A stretch of DNA of 64,000 bases, taken from the NCBI GenBank assembly GCA_028622995.1, contig JAJQJQ010000003.1, forward strand, positions 10,106,001 to 10,170,000, read 5' to 3'. Below the pieces are notes generated by a model that was given only the letters and a program-made list of their open reading frames with translations, was not told where the DNA came from and made no database searches. This stretch comes from Panagrolaimus kolymaensis (taxonomy: Eukaryota > Nematoda > Chromadorea > Rhabditida > Panagrolaimidae). Positions 32,997 to 44,849 of this stretch are shown here, piece by piece. A program made the translations under genes and the position numbers. How positions within the stretch are numbered: the stretch's first letter is position 1; every line of letters starts with the position of its first letter.

Positions 32997-35931
32997 ATGA
33001 AGCAAATTTGGATATTTTTGTGTCTTTGTAGTTTTATTAAAGCAGCTTACGATGAAACATTTAATAAATATGGAGCAAATATTTATGCTGAAGATAAAAC
33101 TTTTTCGTTAACTGATTTATCAGATTGGAAAAATCGAGGTTTGACGATTTTGGTTTTATTTGTTTTTAGTTTTGTTTGTTTCAGTAAAATGGAGTTCTTT
33201 GGTTCATTCAGTCGATCATCCACCATTTTCTTTGGCTGCCACTAATGATTCTGTGCCACTTGCAACTCGATTAGCTCGTCGAAAGCGTTGCACTTGTGGT
33301 TGTTCGGGATGTGATTTATTTCCCCAGAGAACATGTTGTGGACCAGATTGTTGTTCATCTGAACCCGTGCCACTTGCATGTTGTCCGCCTCCGCCACCTC
33401 CAAAGCCTTGTTGTCAGCCAAATTTTGGACCTTGTTGCCCCGCAACTCCAAATTGCTGTAAAAAGAAATGTTGTAAGGGACAGCGTCCAGATATTTATGA
33501 AGACGAAGATTTTGGTGCTCCACCACCTGCTCCACCAGCATCGGATAGAAGTAACTAAAAAATTTAGCATATTTATGAAATCAATAAAAATCTTCCTTTT
33601 TTTAGCTTGTTGTCCACCATTATCTCCAGCTCAACCACCAAATCCTCCAACGCCACCTGAGCCTCCACCGGAACCTCCAATTGAATGCTGTGCTCCTCCA
33701 CCTAAAAAGAAAACTCCATGTGGAGATAGTATGTTGCATTTTTATAAATATTAATATATTTTTTTTGTTAAACACTTTTTTTTAAAGATAATGCTTGTGG
33801 ACGTCCATGTTGTTATTATCGGGATGCAGAATGTTGTCGAACTAAACCTTGTTGTCCACCCGAACTTCCATGCTGTCCTCCACTTCCTACTTTACCCAAT
33901 TTGTGTTGCAATATGGCACCACCATGCTTACGGTAATCCAGCTTTAATATTTTTGTTTATCTTTAAAAATGAATTTATTTTTTAGTTCCTGCCCAACTTG
34001 CCCATGTCGAAAACGAATTCATCTTGGAACACGCACTAAACGACAAGGTTTTGGTGGCGGACTTCACTGTCAACAATGTCTAGCACCAGGAGCAACATCT
34101 TCAGCTTCATCTGGTTCAGGTCCCAAACAACAAGCAGCAAAAACATTTGTTGCTAATACCACACCCAAACCAAATCCACTTTTGGCTCATACCGAATCCA
34201 GGGATATTGTGGAAGAAGCTCCACATGCTGGGAAACTTTTTGAAAATAGTCGACATATTCGAGTCAAACGAGCTGGGGTTAGTTTTAGAGACAATTTTAC
34301 GTTGATTAAAGTTTGGAATTTTAGTGCCAAATGTGCATTGATGGAAGACCTTTAAAACGTGAAAAGCGGCATGCTGTAAGTTAAATTTTTTTATCCTAAA
34401 ACAAAATTATATTTAAATTTTTGTAGTGTGTTCAATGTTCATATTTACACCCTTTATATGGCTCAACTCCAAATGTACCTGGATATGGTGTGGATGGAAG
34501 AATTATTCAAACTCCGGTTCCCATTCCATTGTTAGATCATTTGCGAGAAAAACGAAATGGTTGCATTCCTCCACCAACTTGTTTAACCATGAGACGTCGA
34601 TCTAAGAGAAATTTCAATTCCCAATATTGTGAACCTTGCCCGGGAGGATATCGAGGTCGAAGCAAACGTGAAGAAGAGAGGCAACAATGTATGAATCGTC
34701 GAAAAAAGCGTGCAGCTGAAGGTGAACAATTTTGTGATGAAGAAGATAATAATGATTCTTCACGAGAAGAAATATTTGGTTCTATTACTCGAATGAAGCG
34801 ACAAGCTTATTCTCCAAATGGCGCCCTTGATATTGTAAAAGTTTTAAGTAAAATGACTACCAATCGAGCAGCTGGACCCGGAGGATGCATGGAATTTCCT
34901 GCGTGTGTTTTAGCTCAAAAAAGACGAAGAAAGCGGCACGCAGCTAGAAGAATAAAATATCAAAAAGCTATGAAACGATATAAACGAGAATTAAAACGTG
35001 AATTAAAAAAGCATGAAAAACTTATAGAACGTCATAAAAGACAGTTCTTTGCTCCAGATGCAGCCGGAGCTGTAAGTTTATAAATAAAAAAACTTTGCAT
35101 TCAAAAAGCTAAAAATTATGTTATTTTATTTTTAGAATTGCGCTCCTTGTCCAGCTTGGGTAACTCTGGCTTTGACAACCAGAAGAAAGCGAGATGCCCC
35201 TGAAGCAAATCAAGCTGATTTCGATGATATTAAATATGCTTTGAAAGATATTCGAAGAAGGCAGAAAAATCTTTTGGTAAAAAAATTTCAAAAGTAGCAT
35301 AGAAATTGAATTTGTTTTTTAGTACGAAGAAGATGCCTGTGAACAAACAGGCGATTGTATGAATGATTCAGAATATGGAGAATGGATGAGAAAATATCAT
35401 TTAGGAAGAAGAAAAAAGCGACAAGTAAATAAACTTTTAACACTTAAAAATATTTTTTGAGAAATTTCTAAATTTTTAATATTTATTTTTTAGTCGTCTT
35501 TCAACGAACCCCAAAGAGAGAAGAAATGTGTTCAATGCCATGGAAAACAATCCAAGGGAAGATCCAAACGGGCTTTTGGTGGGCCAACTATTAATGCATC
35601 AGCTGTAAGTTTTTCTTTTGCACAAAAATAATTTAAAACTTGTGTAAAATATTTTTTTTAAGGGAAATTGTTATGCTTTCCCAGCTTGCAGAACAAGAGT
35701 AAAACGACATGGCTTGGTAAGAAACAAAATTTTTTACTGAAAATATAAACAAAAACTGAAATTTTTAGGAATGCAATGTTTGCACTTCAAATGCAAATCC
35801 ATTGAAAAAGGTTAAAAAAAATCGGACAAAAAGAAATTTTGGTTCGGTGGTAAGTACTACAAATTTTTTAATTCTCTTAAAACAAATGTTGATTTTTTTA
35901 GCAATGTTATCCATGCGGTACTGGAAAATAA
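32997..35931 (+). CDS. Secreted cysteine-rich protein with many dibasic cleavage sites
   Basis: Thirteen exons join in frame to 760 residues: 32997-33138, 33185-33550, 33606-33728, 33788-33932, 33986-34277, 34325-34375, 34427-35071, 35136-35276, 35323-35424, 35494-35604, 35663-35716, 35769-35849, 35902-35931. A signal peptide (MKQIWIFLCLCSFIKAAY) is followed by a Cys-Cys/proline-rich domain after RRKR (CTCGCSGC, CCGPDCC, CCPPPPPPKPCC, CCPPELPCCPP). The second half consists of short modules with a CxxC pair (CQMC, CVQC, CEPC, CAPC, CVQC, CNVC, CYPC) separated by basic furin-like sites (RVKR, REKR, RRKKR, RRKRH, RRKKRQ, RVKR). Exon borders often fall between a basic site and the next CxxC. It may be a structural cuticle or egg-coat component or a precursor cut into peptides. 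I do not recognise a named orthologue. Confidence 0.85.
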
Positions 35932-36254
35932 TCTACAAAAAGTTTTAAAAGTTTTTTGTATGTATGTGATAAATAATTCAATAATAATTGTTATTTAAAA
36001 ATATTTAATGAAGATAGTAAATCGTAAAATTCAATAAATTATTTTTATCTTATTTTTCCATAAAAGTAATAAAACAATGATAAAAGAATAAAAAATGAAA
36101 AAAATTTTTGAATTAAAACAATATTTATTTACAAATTTATAAACTAAAAACTGTGAAGCATTGAACACAAGTAATCAAGAATAATAAATAAATAAAAAGC
36201 AGAAATAAACCAAAAATTATGATAAAATGGGTTTTTGTAAATCTTTTGTGTGAA

Positions 36255-37390
36255 CTAATAAGACGGTGGAACTAGAACATCTTCAATTATGCCCCCGATC
36301 TTCACATCTCCTTCTGACCTAATTGAAATAAATGGTCTACTATGGATTGGTATCCATATTGCTGTAATTTCTTCTTCCATTTCATCGCTATAATTTTCTC
36401 GGCCTTCTTTGTCATTATTAAAATCATTAAAATGTAAGTGAAGTCTAGCTTGTGGAGCCAATGCTTTCTAAAAAATTTAAGATAAAAAAGTAAATTGGAA
36501 GAAATTATAAATTTACTTGTAAAAATTTGATAAATAATTTTACATCAAAAACTTTATCAATATTTCTGAGATAAAACCTTTCGATTTTATTTTTCCATGG
36601 AAGCGATTCAAGTTTAATTAAAGTTTGAAGAGTTATTGGGCAAGCGTTAAGACTAAAAAAACTTTTTAATATATTTCATTTTTAATATTCAAAAAAAGTA
36701 AAAATCTAAAGCAAAAAAACATACTCAATTCTTTCCAGATTCGTTAAATACGATAAAATTGTTTCAAGAGGAACAGCATTTCCTTTATCCATTATTGGTT
36801 GCGTAATTGTTAATACCCTCAATTTTTTCACCTTTGCTATCAATTCAAAGTCTTCCATTGTTATTCCATAATAAACTACCCTAATTGAATTACATCAAAC
36901 AATTTTATGTTTTATGAATAAATGTAATTCGTTTGAAATTCCTTTTGCTTCAAATCTTTTTGTAATCCAACAATTTTTTCCTTTAAATTCTTTTCAGTTG
37001 ATTTTCTCTTTACCCAATTTGATAAAATCATCAAAAATAGTGTAATCATCATTATAATCATCGATATAATCAATAAATAAATATGGAGCTTTTTTAAAGA
37101 AATATTTGCAAGTTTTATGAAACTTTTTTATAATCTTTTCATTTGCCTCTTTAAAGATATAATTTAATATCGGTGAAGGTAATCCTTTTTGCTTATCATT
37201 AGCAATATTCAATGTCTTTGCTAAAATGATTTTTTGATATTAAAGAAAAATACAAAATTAAGCTTAAATATAACTCACTTTTTGCTTCATTTTTGTCACA
37301 TGTTTCAACTTTGGTTCTTTTCGTCGGAGGTTCATAGCTGATTTCAACTTTTCCTTTGCCATTTTTTTGTAAAATAATTTCTTGTTCCAT
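36255..37390 (-). pseudogene. F-box-like single-module (B) gene with two nonsense codons
   Basis: It has the same layout as the intact gene at 7856-8970: leader MEQEIILQKNGKGKVE with a GTGAG donor, module B (KGLPSPILNYIFKEA, CKYFFKKAPYLFIDY), LRR-like exon (CPITLQTLIKLESLPWKNK) and tail KALAPQARLHLHF ending PPSY. Two in-frame TGA codons, at 36994-36996 (LGKEKIN*KEFKGKNCWIT) and 36895-36897 (KIV*CNSI), replace arginines of relatives, both consistent with CGA to TGA. All other exons stay open. A promoter block lies at about 37594-37622. The gene was probably lost recently. Confidence 0.75.
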
Positions 37391-37593
37391 AGCTAAAAAA
37401 ACATTAAAAGCATCGTGGCATTAAAAAATTTTTCTTCTAAAGCAGATAAGGAAGAATAGACAGGAAAAACTTTGTTTTTGGTGAACGATTTTTTTATGAT
37501 TTGAGTCAATCATTTTTGACAAAAATGACTAAATACCCAAAAATTGGCGATAGAAAACCATACCAAATAACAAAAATAATCTCAAAACCTCTA

Positions 37594-37622
37594 TGGATAA
37601 ATACTTATATGAGCTTTCGGGG
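37594..37622 (-). promoter_or_regulatory. Conserved family promoter block
   Basis: ATAAATACTTATATGAGCTT is a weaker match to the shared TATA-containing block, about 200 bp upstream of the start at 37390. Confidence 0.45.
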
Positions 37623-37976
37623 GAACTTCATTGTTTATAAAACATTTTTTGAAAAAGTGAAGCTTTTAGGGCTGGCGTTGCCAAAATAAAAATATAGGCA
37701 CACAATATTCATCTGGCTGGGTCAAAAATGATTATATTATCTCCGCAAATTTATCTTTATTTATTTTTTTGTGAAAAATAGGTCATTTACACTTATTCTT
37801 ATACTAACCTTGCAGTATGCCTAAGAAATGATAACAACGAAAACAAATAATACAGTGTTTTTTATGTGAAACAATTTTTATAAACAGATGTGCTTCAAAT
37901 GAATTTTTTGTAAAAATATTGAAAATGGAAAATTAAAAAAAAGCTTTTTCTGAGCCTAATTGAGTATGTACAACAG

Positions 37977-39911
37977 TTATAAACAGTCTTTATTGTGCCA
38001 TGTCATAGCTCTAAAATAAGGTCGATCTTTCCTTGGTTTCCATGTTTCAATTTCGTTTTTCATAGCTTTGTTGAAATAATAGCGACCTTCTTCATCGTTT
38101 TCAACATCATCGAAATATAAAAAAACTCGAGCTTTCGGCGCAAGTGCAATCTGAAATTTTAAAATACAAATGAAATTCAAAAAATAAGTTTAAATTACTT
38201 GTAAAAATTTATAAAATAATTTTGGATCAAAAACTGCATCAATATAAGTAAGATACAATAATTTCATTTTATTCTTCCAAGGCAATGTTGCCAATGTTTT
38301 TAATGTTTTAGAGGTAATATGACATGTCCTAATTATGAAATATTTATAATAAAATTTCATTCGTAGATTTTATGATCCATTTTCTGATCATTTTTTAAAA
38401 GAAGCTCTCTCCTTATATGTCAAAGTTTATTCAAAAAAGTTTAAACTTTAAAGTTAAAAAAACTCACTCGATAATTTCTAAATTTTTTAGATAATCTAAA
38501 ATTGTTTCTAACGGAATAATACTTCCCTTTTCGTCGAAAATTTCGTGAAGAAATATGATTTTGAGTTTTTCAAATTTTGTTAAAACTTCAAAACGTTTTT
38601 GTGATAATCCAGTAAAAATCAAAATTTCATCGCATCTAACTATTTTCGGTATTAATATATCAAATTCATTAAATTCTTCAATGATAAGTGTGTCAGTAAT
38701 CCAACAATTTTTACCTTTAAATTCTTTCACACTGACAAACTCTTTACCCAATGAAAATTCATAATTTTCATTGCATTTATCAATAAATATATATGGAGCT
38801 TTTTTAAAAAAATATTTGCAGGTTTTATGCATTTTTTTCAAAATTTTTGCATTTGCTTCTTTGATAATATAATTTATGATTGGTGAAGGTAATCCTTTTT
38901 GAAAAATTTTCCAAATGCCGATGTTGGTGGGAGCTTTATTCACTAAAATTTCTTTGAAGAAAATGTAAATTTTAATTTTTAAATTTTTTGACTTGCTTTT
39001 TGTTTGATTTTCGTTGCATGTATCAAACTTAATTTTTTTTGGAATAGGTTCACCGGAATTTTCAACTTTAGCAAATGTGTATGGTCCATATCCTTCTCTG
39101 TTGTGCTTTTTAGGTGAACACTTAATTACGACATTGTTTTCAACATTTTTCTTAAACAATTTTGAAAATCAAAGATAGTATAACATTTATTACCAAACCT
39201 TAATAAATTTCGTAAAAAGATTGATATCAATAGGATTATCTAAATCATCTATGAAGAATTTTGTAAATTTTTGTTTCCATTGAATTTTAATTAATTCATC
39301 CATGGTTTGAGAAGTTGTACGGCATTTTTCGACGCTGATAAAAAAATAATTGTTAAGACTGGAGTAAAATACAAAACTTACCTAATACTATAAGCAGCAG
39401 AAACAAATTTTAATAAATCTTCGAGAGCAACTATAGATCCATCAAAGTGGATAACTTTTGATAATTGTAATTGTAATTTTTCGACTCTACCCGATTTTGT
39501 TAATATTATAAATTCTTTAAATGTCATAAAGGTATGGCCAAGAAGAGAAATTTTGCAAGCATCACATCGTACAATTTTGGGTAATAATAAATGATGATAA
39601 ATAGAAGAACTAATTAAGATTTTTTTAGTAATCCAGACATTATCGAACAATTCAAAATCATCTTCTTCATAAACATCGATGCAATCATCAAAATTTCTTA
39701 ATTCAAGCCTATTTATTTTGAAGCAAACGAAATTAATTTTATCGACGATGCGATAAGGAGCTTTTTTGTAAAAATATTTACACGTTTGATAAAGTTTAAG
39801 CATAAGCTTCCCATTGGTATTTTTGATGATAAACTTAACCAGCTTTTTTGGAAGTGAAAAGAAGATTCGTCGATAAGGTTTGTCATCGATGAAAATATTT
39901 TTTGGTTCCAT
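37977..39911 (-). CDS. F-box-like two-module family protein, apparently intact
   Basis: Module A (39911 to about 39380) reads MEPKNIFIDDKPYRRIFF, then LPKKLVKFIIKNTNGK, CKYFYKKAPYRIVDKI, NVWITKK and KIVRCDACK. A linker exon (CRTTSQTMDELIKIQWKQK, about 39335-39195) follows. Module B runs from about 39160 to 38464, opening KNVENNVVIKCSPKK, with KGLPSPIINYIIKEA, CKYFFKKAPYIFID and KGKNCWITD. Its own LRR-like exon (CHITSKTLKTLATLPWKNK, about 38325-38200) comes next, and the tail IALAPKARVFLYFDDVEND ends at a TAG/TAA near 37977. I saw no internal stop. Each module resembles an F-box followed by LRR-like repeats, so an adaptor role in ubiquitination is a guess. A candidate intron lies within the module B leader near 38940-38990. 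Confidence 0.65.
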
Positions 39912-40302
39912 AACTAAAATAAAGAGAAAAATTAAATAGCTTCTAGAATTTAAAAAAAAGATGTGAATAAGTAAAAAATAATATTAGTTCGATTTAACGC
40001 TATAACATTTATTAGTTTTTGACAAAATTTTATAAATCGAAAATTATTTTTATTATATAAAATAAATAATCAAAAGTAAAATGGCAAATTTCAAAAAATT
40101 ATTTTTTTATCATAATGTTGGTCAAAAAATACATAGAATAAAATTAAGAACAAAATAAAAAATTTGAATAAATATTTGCAAATTGACAAACAAAAAGTAA
40201 ATAAACAGACATATCTTTGAAAGAGAGAAAAAATAATAATATACATTTAAGTGTTCTTAAAATTTCGATAAGATAATGTAATGAACAAGATAGGTCAATT
40301 TG

Positions 40303-42293
40303 CTAAAAGATATTATCGGAATCTTCCTTTCCTAAAACCCAAAATGCAGGTCGACTTTTCTTTGGCCTCCATGAAGTTTCTATTTCTCGCTTCATTAATT
40401 TCTTGTAATCCCTACGATCTTTATCATTGTTTTTCCAAAAATCATCGAAGTCCAAAAGAACTTCGGCCTTTGGTGCCAATGTTTTCTGTAAATTTATGGC
40501 TATATTAATTTTTAGTAAAAAACCATAAAATTACTTTTAAAAATTTTATAAGTAATTTGACATCAAAAACTGCATCAATATTTCTAAGATATAAAGTTTT
40601 AATTTGATTATTCCATGGTAATGCTATTAATTTGTCCAGAGTTTGAGGGGTTACGAGGCAGTATTTAATGCTAAAATAATTTGTTGTTAACATAAATTTA
40701 ATCTCAGCCTTTAGCTTTCAATACTTTTTTATAACTTTCATCTTTTAAACTATGAAAACTTTATTTTAAGCATAAATTTTAGATGTAACTAAAACTTACT
40801 TTATTTTTTTGAGGGTTGGTTTTGTGAAATAAGCTAAAACATTTTCAAGAGGAGTAATGTCGTCGTTTTCTTCAATTAAACTTTCTAAAACAAATAATTT
40901 CTTCAATTTTTGTAGTTTTGCTAATAAATCATATTTTTCCTTTGGAATTTCGCCACTAATCAAAATACTATTGCATCTAACAGTTTTTTGTATTACTAAA
41001 TTGAATAATTCATCATCCATTTCATCGATTGTTAAGGATTCGGTTACCCAAATATTTTTTCCATTAAATTTTTCTATTTGAACGTCTTCTTTTCCCAATT
41101 TGAGAAAATAGAAATCTAATTCATCAATTAATAAAAATGGAGCTTTCTTGAAGAAATATTTGCAGGTTTTATGCATTTTTTTCAAAACTTTTGCATTTGA
41201 TTCTTTGATAATATAATTTATTATTGTTGAAGGTAATCCTTTTTGATTAATAAAGTTGTTGGTTGATGTTGCTAAAGAAATTATGGTTAATAATATATAT
41301 ATAAGTAATTGAAATCCATAGTTTTTTTTAAATACCATATTTAAAGTGATTAATTACTTACATTCGAATTTATTTTCGTCACTTGAATGAAGTTTAATTT
41401 TTTTTCTCAAAGGTTCATAGCTTTCAATTTTGAGAGGCACAACGTATTCACTTTTACTAAATGTCTAAGGTCCGTATCTCCCATAGCAATTTATTTTTGA
41501 TATACACTCAATTTTCACATCGCTTGCAACATTGTTCTGAATTTATAATTTGATGTAATTAATTAAAATAAAAAACAAAAATCATACTTTAATAAATTTT
41601 GAAAAAAGATCTATTTGAAGTTGGGCATCTAAATCATCTACAAAAAATTTATTAAACTTTTGTTTCCATTGAATTTTCAATAATTCTTCCATAGTTTGAG
41701 AAGTTATGTGACATGGCGAAATGCTATAAATAGTACTGATATTAAAACTTTTGAATAAACAAAAAAATAACTAACGAAATAATGGATGCTGTAAGAACAA
41801 GTTTTAATAAATTCTCGAGTGAAAATTCATCAGAATGTTCAATCCGTATTTTTTTTAAAGTTAATTCCTCAACTTTTCTAGATTTTGTTAATATTTTATA
41901 TTCTTCATATGTCATCTGGCTATTTTGAATAAAAATTTTCCGGACATCACATCGAACAATTTTTGGTAATAATAATTCACAACTATAATATTCATTAATA
42001 ACAATTTCATTAGTGATCCAGACATTATCGAAAGATTCCAATTCATCTTCTTCATACACATCGATGCATTCATCGAAATTTTCTAATTCCAACCGTATAT
42101 GACTGAAAGTTAGAGAATTTATTTTTTCAACGATGCAGTATGGAGCTTTTTTATAAAAATATTTGGAAGTATGGTATAATTTAAACATAATATTCGAGCT
42201 GGCACTTTTGAGAATAAATTTTATCAACTTTTTTGGAAGCGAATAATTTCTTTGGTGAATATTTCCATCTTGAAAATTACTTTTTGGCTCCAT
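40303..42293 (-). pseudogene. F-box-like two-module gene with nonsense codon between modules
   Basis: Module A (42293 to about 41776) starts MEPKSNFQDGNIHQRNY and contains LPKKLIKFILKSA, SKYFYKKAPYCIVEKI and KIVRCDVRK. The linker exon CHITSQTMEELLKIQWKQK is at about 41720-41590. The module B leader (NNVASDVKIECISK, CYGRYGP) hits TAG at 41465-41467, where relatives have a tyrosine (YGPYTF). The frame is otherwise open into KIESYEPLRKKIKL and module B (41338-40796; KGLPSTIINYIIKES, CKYFFKKAPFLLID). An LRR-like exon (CLVTPQTLDKLIALPWNNQ) and the tail KTLAPKAEVLLDFDDF end at 40303. One nonsense change is the only lesion I see, so a translated module A product alone remains possible. Confidence 0.65.
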
Positions 42294-42470
42294 ATCTAAA
42301 ATTGTAGTGATATTTAAGTAGATTTTTCCAAACGAATAAACAAAAAAAACAAAAAAAAATTTCGAGTAATAGACGTTTGTTTTGGTCTACCAAATTTGGC
42401 AAAAATGTTTGAGCAACTAAAAATAATTAGTACGAAAAAAATTTTATGTTATAATAACCGCACTTTTAAA

Positions 42471-42500
42471 TGGTAAACACTTATATAGGTTTTCTGGCAA
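42471..42500 (-). promoter_or_regulatory. Conserved family promoter block
   Basis: TGGTAAACACTTATATAGGT with TTTCTGGCAAA lies about 180 bp upstream of the start at 42293. Confidence 0.6.
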
Positions 42501-42660
42501 ATAATAAGGCTCATATGAGGCTTCGGGCACTGACCTTTTTTTCTTCCTAATAAATAATGAAAAATTTGGCTTGAGGCACCGTTTATGCCCAATTACATGA
42601 TAACTAAAAAATGGGCTGCAAACCCTCTTATACCCTAAAAATATAAATAGTGGCTCAAAT

Positions 42661-42690
42661 GGTAGACGCTTATATCATCTCTGAGGCAAA
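42661..42690 (-). promoter_or_regulatory. Second, upstream copy of the family promoter block
   Basis: GGTAGACGCTTATATCATCT with CTGAGGCAAA lies 190 bp beyond the first block. It is probably a remnant of an older duplication. Confidence 0.45.
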
Positions 42691-42789
42691 TTCTCATTCA
42701 CAAATGCTGCTATGGAATGTGATCTTTTTTAAAGAAAAACAAAAAGAGCCATCTTTTTAGCCAAACCTGCCTCTACTCTTTCCCACCCC

Positions 42790-43199
42790 CAGAGCTGTCG
42801 TTTTCGCTGGGCCAGCGTGAAGCGAAAAACGCTCAGCGCTTTTTTTTTCAAAAAACGCCAGCGAAACGCCAGCGTTTTTTTAAATCAATTTTTTAGCGCT
42901 GCGCTGAGTCTCAGCGTTTAACGCTGACGCCAGCGTTTTCGCTGAACACTTTTGCTTTCAACGTAAAAAATACAAAAAGAAAAAAATTTCACCACGAAAA
43001 TAGTCCTTCAACAATTTTTTTTATTGGGTTTTAAAATTTGAAACCGTCAGCGGCTAAGCGAAAACGCTGGCGTCAGCGTTTTTTTTTTCAGCGCGCCCAC
43101 GCTCAGCGTTTTTTGTTTTCGCTGAAACTCAGCGCCGCTGGAAAAACGCTGAATGAAAAAACGCTGTCGCTAGCGAAAATCAGCGAAACGACAGCTCTG
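42790..43199. mobile_element. hAT-type MITE, TIR CAGAGCTGTCGTTTTCGCTG
   Basis: The termini CAGAGCTGTCGTTTTCGCTG and CAGCGAAACGACAGCTCTG are inverted repeats, flanked by a perfect 8-bp duplication CCCACCCC (42782-42789 and 43200-43207). Both arms consist of iterated CAGCG/CGCTG motifs, mixed with T or A runs, around an AT-rich core at about 42950-43035. No protein is encoded. Confidence 0.85.
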
Positions 43200-43207
43200 C
43201 CCACCCC

Positions 43208-43785
43208 TGCCACAACGAAAAAAGGAAGAAGAAAGAAAAATGAAAGAAGCAATCGCCGCCGACTGTGAAAAAATACATAATATTTCAAAATGATTTGTAT
43301 TTTCTTTTGAAAATAGGTTTCAATGCAACAAAAAAAAATTCATCTTTTTTTTCTACAAAAAAAGAATAAATAAAATAATTGGAGAAATGAATGACATTGA
43401 AGAAAAAAAAGTAAAATAAATCATGTAAAAAAATAAGACATGCTCATTTTCAAATGTTCCGGTCTTTGTGAACAAACCTGTCAGAAACACATTAAATTTC
43501 TTCATCGTTGGAAGATGGTTACAACAACAATAATTTATTCCTTGGATAAAAAAGACAAATAGACAAATAAATGAAAACCGAAATACATAAATAATAATAA
43601 AAAAAATATCGTTTACTTTGACACAAATTTTCAAGCACAATTCTCCTTTTTTTACAGTACATAATTTTCTCTAATAATTATATGTACAAGAATTTTTTTT
43701 TAATTGGTATCCTTTTTACTTAAAAAAAGATAAATTAATCTTTTAAATTTTCGTTTGATCAAAAAACATTATTAATATCTGGTTA
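43208..43785. other. Intergenic, no gene seen
   Basis: AT-rich spacer between two MITEs, with only low-complexity open frames. Confidence 0.4.
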
Positions 43786-43793
43786 ATATGAAT

Positions 43794-44247
43794 CAGGGAT
43801 GCTCGATCGTTCGTGGTTCGGAGTTCGAAGTTCGGAATTTTAGGCAATTTTGTCCGAACATTGTTCGGAGTTCGGATGTTCGGATTTTAAAAAGCAAATT
43901 TTTACGTCTCTGTTATAACCTCAATCAGGTACAACAAATATAAAGTGTTCTTTATTGGAGCAACTGCTCGGCAAGGATAAATTACATACAACTAAACAAA
44001 GTTAGAAAACAACTATCACAAAATATGAGAATGTGCGTGATTGAGAATTACCATTCAGCCATCCACGGCACCATTCCATACGGGACCAGAGAACGCGGCA
44101 CTTTGAATACTTCTGTGTGTGCAAGGCCACAACAGTCTCCGAACATGGTTCGATGTTCGGATGTTCGTGATGTTCGGCCTTTTTTCTCAAAAAATTGTTC
44201 GAAGTTCGATGTTCGGATTTTCCAAAAGTCAAGATCGAGCATCCCTG
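43794..44247. mobile_element. hAT-type MITE, TIR CAGGGATGCTCGATC, split by a solo LTR
   Basis: The termini CAGGGATGCTCGATC and GATCGAGCATCCCTG are perfect inverted repeats. A perfect 8-bp duplication ATATGAAT flanks them at 43786-43793 and 44248-44255. The arms are arrays of GTTCGGA-type motifs. A 224-bp solo LTR with its own duplication lies inside (43911-44134), so the original MITE was about 225 bp. CAGGG termini with 8-bp duplications are standard for hAT. Confidence 0.9.
43911..44134. mobile_element. Solo LTR nested in the MITE
   Basis: The 224-bp unit starts TGTTATAACCTCAATCAGG and ends GGCCACAACA (TG...CA), flanked by a perfect 5-bp duplication GTCTC at 43906-43910 and 44135-44139. 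The ends are shared with the LTR at 50083-50369. No internal retroelement coding sequence remains, as expected after LTR-LTR recombination. Confidence 0.85.
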
Positions 44248-44255
44248 ATATGAAT

Positions 44256-44849
44256 ACAGAAAAAGCTGTGTATTTTTACTTTATCATTTAACATGTTTTG
44301 ATGGGATATTTATTGAATTTTTGGTGCATCATATTTAGTTATTATTTTTTTATTGTAATTTTATTCTCTCAAAATTATATTGAATGAGAGCTTTATCAAA
44401 ATCTCGAATCGAAAGTCCTTTAATAAGCAAGTATCGTACACCGCAGGACAAAAACAAACAAAAACAAAAGAAAAACAGCCTTTTTTAAATATTCAAAAAA
44501 ACTTTAAAAAGCATAAAAAATAAAAATCGATATTTTTTGGTTTCTTTTCCAAATAATATTTTTTTGTTTGGAAATAATGGAGTCATCAACCGATTTCATG
44601 GTTAACAACCCAAGACAACGAAGGTGTATCCAAGGCATTTTTAAGCAATAAAAAGTAATAAATAGGATTTTTTTCGGAATGTTTTCTTTTGAATTTTATA
44701 AAGAAAGGAGCTTCTTTCTCTTGTGTTCGAACTTCGAAATAAATAAAGGAAACTTTGAGTCATTTTTCAATAAAATAATTTTTTACCATAATGCAAAAAC
44801 TTGAAAAAACTAAGAAAATAGATGCATTTTTTTTTATTTAGGCTTTTAT
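44256..44849. other. Intergenic, no gene seen
   Basis: AT-rich DNA with no supported gene between the MITE and the family relic that follows. Confidence 0.35.
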
